From Saprospiraceae bacterium (GTDB lineage Bacteria; Bacteroidota; Bacteroidia; Chitinophagales; Saprospiraceae): DNA of 17,270 bases. The notes under the pieces were generated by a model. The model was given only the letters and a program-made list of their open reading frames with translations. It was not told the origin of the DNA and ran no database searches. This document shows, piece after piece, positions 15,038 to 17,270 of the stretch (position 1 is the first letter of the stretch; each line of letters begins with the position of its first letter). Where the stretch lies: positions 1 to 17,270 of the forward strand of contig JAEUUM010000067.1 in assembly GCA_016787375.1 (NCBI GenBank), read 5' to 3'. A program made the position numbers and the translations under genes.

Positions 15038-16651
15038 CTAAGCGAAAGAAGCAACTATTGGAGCTGCAGCTAAAATTTCATCTGAGGCCAAGTCTTGAAA
15101 TTTTTCAAAATTATCAATAAATGATTTGGCCAACATATTTGCCTTTGAGTAGTAATTGTCTTTATTGTCCCAAGTATTTACTGGATTTAAAACATCGTTC
15201 GGTACGCCGGGGCAACTTGCAGGATAGTTCAGTCCAAACACATCTTGGGTATGAAATTCTATGTCGTCCAACTGTCCGTTGAGAGCTGCTGTAATCATTG
15301 CTCTGGTATATTTTAGAGACATTCTTTGCCCAACTCCATATTCTCCACCCGACCAACCGGTGTTCACCAGCCAAATTTTAACATTATGGTCCCTCATTTT
15401 TTTACCCAACATATCAGCATAACGAGTTGGATGAAGAGGTAAAAATGGAGCACCAAAACAAGCAGAAAAAGTTTTGGTTGGCTCAGTTACGCCTTCTTCA
15501 GTACCGGCTACTTTTGCAGTATACCCTGATATAAAATGGTACATTGCCTGGCCGGGAGTTAGTTTAGAAATAGGAGGCAATACGCCAAAAGCATCGCATG
15601 TTAAGAAGAAAATATTGGTTGGATGTCCGCCAACCGATGGTACTGCAATGTTTCTAATGTGATTTATTGGATATGAGACCCTTGTGTTTTCGGTTATTGA
15701 AGAATCGGCATAGTCCGGTTCTCTTGAATTTTCTTTAAACTGGATATTTTCTAAAATTGCCCGGTGTTTGATAGCATTAAAGATATCAGGTTCTTTTTCT
15801 TCAGAAAGGTCTATACATTTTGCGTAACAACCACCTTCAAAATTAAAAATTCCCTCATTTGACCAACCATGTTCATCGTCACCGATTAATTTTCTGTTTG
15901 GATCAGCAGAAAGCGTTGTCTTACCGGTACCGGAAAGGCCAAAAAATACGGCAGTGTCTCCTCCATCTCCAATATTTGCACTACAATGCATAGGCAACAC
16001 ACCATGATAAACAGGCAATTCAAAATTCAAAACGGTAAAAATTCCTTTCTTTATTTCACCTGTATATCCTGAACCACCAATCAATATGATTTTTTTAGTA
16101 AAATTAATTACTGAAAAGTTCTGCTGACGAGTGCCGTCAGTTGCTGGATCTGCCAAACAACCCGGTGCACAAAGTATTAACCAATCATGGTTGAATGATG
16201 ATAGTTCTGAAATCTCGGGGCGGAGAAACATATTGTAAGCAAACTGATTTGACCAGGGGTATTCTGATACTATTCTGATATTCGTTCTGTAAGTTGGGTC
16301 CGCACAAGCAAAACCATCCCTGATATAAATTTCCTTACCTTCAAAATATTTTGTAACCCTAGTGTAAAGTTTATCAAAATGCTCCTGATCCATTGGAAGA
16401 TTAAAGTTATTCCAATGAACTTCTTTTGCTGTCGTATGATCTTTGATTGTAAATTTGTCTTTAGGGGACCTACCGGTGTAAGCTCCTGTTTTGATTACCA
16501 ATGCACCCGAATCAGACAATTGGCCCATATCTTTTTTGATACTATGTTCGGTTAATTCCTCAGGGGTGAGATTCCAGTAAGCTTTTGAGTATTTGTGAAT
16601 ACCTATCTCGGTTAATCGGAATGACGGGTTTTTAATTCCTTGGTCAGTCAT
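15038..16651 (-). CDS. pckA: Phosphoenolpyruvate carboxykinase (ATP)
   Basis: The 537-residue cytoplasmic enzyme converts oxaloacetate and ATP to phosphoenolpyruvate, ADP and CO2, the entry step of gluconeogenesis; in some anaerobes it also fixes CO2. Diagnostic motifs include TGAYTGRSPKDKF (55-67) for oxaloacetate, YTGEIKKG (196-203) and MHCSAN (221-226) for metal binding. GLSGTGKTTLSADP (238-251) is the nucleotide-binding kinase-1a loop, and LIGDDEHGW (255-263) is the kinase-2 region with the metal-binding Asp. ENTRVSYPI lies further along. The length matches the ATP-dependent bacterial type (about 530-540). The start MTDQGIKNPS is the only sensible one and leaves a 93-base gap to the histidine kinase gene, holding a possible promoter. 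The acidic protein gene follows by 28 bases. Identity is certain. Confidence 0.98.
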   Translation of the reverse strand: MTDQGIKNPSFRLTEIGIHKYSKAYWNLTPEELTEHSIKKDMGQLSDSGALVIKTGAYTGRSPKDKFTIKDHTTAKEVHWNNFNLPMDQEHFDKLYTRVTKYFEGKEIYIRDGFACADPTYRTNIRIVSEYPWSNQFAYNMFLRPEISELSSFNHDWLILCAPGCLADPATDGTRQQNFSVINFTKKIILIGGSGYTGEIKKGIFTVLNFELPVYHGVLPMHCSANIGDGGDTAVFFGLSGTGKTTLSADPNRKLIGDDEHGWSNEGIFNFEGGCYAKCIDLSEEKEPDIFNAIKHRAILENIQFKENSREPDYADSSITENTRVSYPINHIRNIAVPSVGGHPTNIFFLTCDAFGVLPPISKLTPGQAMYHFISGYTAKVAGTEEGVTEPTKTFSACFGAPFLPLHPTRYADMLGKKMRDHNVKIWLVNTGWSGGEYGVGQRMSLKYTRAMITAALNGQLDDIEFHTQDVFGLNYPASCPGVPNDVLNPVNTWDNKDNYYSKANMLAKSFIDNFEKFQDLASDEILAAAPIVASFA

Positions 16652-16718
16652 AACTTGAATTTAACACCTGTTTAAATTAAGGTGTAGGTTTATAATTAGA
16701 TTTTAGTAATAGGGAATG

Positions 16719-16726
16719 CAAAGTTA
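16719..16726 (-). promoter_or_regulatory. Possible -7 element for pckA
   Basis: On the minus strand this reads TAACTTTG, matching TAnnTTTG, about 68 bases before the pckA ATG. No clear TTG is seen 20 bases further upstream. It is the only full -7 match in the gap between the histidine kinase and pckA, and implies that pckA is transcribed separately. Confidence 0.35.
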
Positions 16727-16744
16727 CACATTTATTGTTTTTAG

Positions 16745-17270
16745 TTAGCCGTTTGTCTCCTGCAATTTTTTATTCTTGGGCAGTTGTATGGTAAAAGTCG
16801 TTCCTTTCTCAGCAGATGAATGTTTTACAAAAATCTTTCCATCATGATAGGACTCAATTATTCGCTTTGCAAGGGACAGTCCCAAACCCCATCCACGTTT
16901 TTTGGTTGTATAACCAGGCTGAAAAACTGTTTTCCATTTCGAATTTGGAATTCCTTTTCCGGAGTCTGTCAAATCAATATTGATATAGTTTTCAGTTTGG
17001 CTAACAGTGCAGTTAATCCTACCATTTCCATCCATGGCATCTAAGGCATTTCGAATTAGATTTTCAATTACCCAATCAAATAAGTGTGTATTAATATCAA
17101 CGAATATTGGCTTTTCATCAATAGAAGGGAATTCAAAAACAAGTTTTCTTGATGCGCGTTTTTGCATGTAAACTTTATTTTTTTGGAGTTCTTCGATTAT
17201 GTTAACTCGTTGAAGTGTTGGTTTAGAACCAATTTTTGAAAATCGGTCAGCGATTAATTCCAGTCTGTTT
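16745..17270 (-). CDS. Sensor histidine kinase, C-terminal part (5' truncated by window edge)
   Basis: The frame stays open from the window edge, giving 174 visible codons; the ATG at 17167 is internal. The first visible residues (NRLELIADRFSKIGSKP) match the second helix of the dimerisation domain in Bacteroidota kinases. The phospho-accepting His would lie just outside the window. The ATP-binding domain follows with ENLIRNALDAM (N box), DLTDSGKGIP (G1 box), the VFQPGYTTK segment (F box) and GWGLGLSLAKRII (G2 box). It ends shortly after the final GTTFTIQLP strand, so no receiver domain is fused. The kinase would phosphorylate a response regulator not present here. Sensor and membrane domains are unseen. 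It ends 93 bases before pckA on the same strand; a regulatory link to pckA is not supported by anything visible. Confidence 0.93.
   Translation of the reverse strand, partial: NRLELIADRFSKIGSKPTLQRVNIIEELQKNKVYMQKRASRKLVFEFPSIDEKPIFVDINTHLFDWVIENLIRNALDAMDGNGRINCTVSQTENYINIDLTDSGKGIPNSKWKTVFQPGYTTKKRGWGLGLSLAKRIIESYHDGKIFVKHSSAEKGTTFTIQLPKNKKLQETNG

Noticed and set aside
15010..15054. Upstream ATG extension of the acidic protein downstream of pckA
   Set aside because: It overlaps the end of pckA and adds 15 basic residues unlike the rest of the protein; the ATG at 15009 follows an A-rich leader.
16745..17167. Histidine kinase as a complete 140-residue protein starting at 17167
   Set aside because: The frame is open to the window edge and the upstream codons encode recognisable dimerisation-domain sequence, so the gene is truncated by the window.
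1..17270. Defence island, prophage, CRISPR array or insertion sequence
   Set aside because: No transposase, integrase, nuclease, methyltransferase or spaced repeat array is visible on either strand.

Overview
The window looks like chromosomal DNA from a member of the Bacteroidota, probably an uncultured or environmental lineage. The DNA is AT-rich. Four encoded proteins end in a type A C-terminal sorting domain of the type IX secretion system (T9SS), a signal found essentially only in this phylum. Several intergenic regions carry the Bacteroidota promoter form (TTG, about 20 bases, then TAnnTTTG). Ribosome-binding regions are A-rich, without Shine-Dalgarno sequences. I see no tRNA, rRNA, CRISPR array, insertion sequence or phage gene, and no gene-free stretch above 300 bases.

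Layout. Bases 1-2703 (+): the tail of an unknown protein, a DUF5723-like outer-membrane protein and a T9SS-exported esterase, tightly spaced as one operon and closed by a hairpin terminator. Bases 2807-3379 (+): a small YdjA-like nitroreductase. Bases 3472-5718 (+): a membrane-bound ion-pumping pyrophosphatase (hppA) with its own promoter and a strong terminator. Bases 5858-7648 (+): a secreted zinc metalloprotease whose promoter begins inside the preceding terminator. Bases 9518-7708 (-): a four-gene operon of rhodanese lipoprotein, thioredoxin, sterol-desaturase-family membrane di-iron enzyme and a small two-helix membrane protein. Bases 11978-9666 (-): a large CotH-kinase surface protein. 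Bases 12114-14472 (+): a PlsC-type acyltransferase and two tandem choice-of-anchor-V paralogs carrying heme-c-like motifs. Bases 16651-14530 (-): pckA and a small acidic protein. Bases 17270-16745 (-): the C-terminal half of a sensor histidine kinase, cut by the window edge.

How the genes relate. Most are core metabolism (pyrophosphate-driven ion pumping, gluconeogenic PEP carboxykinase, phospholipid acylation, redox) mixed with envelope and secreted proteins. No T9SS machinery is encoded here, so the cargo proteins depend on genes elsewhere. No obvious defence or mobile system is present. The observations most worth following are: the tandem secreted proteins whose CXXCH and CX4CH motifs differ by a two-residue indel; the pyrophosphatase whose ion-gate glutamate appears to have moved from helix 6 to helix 5; the rhodanese/thioredoxin/desaturase/small-membrane-protein operon; and the CotH protein anchored by a C-terminal helix instead of a T9SS signal.
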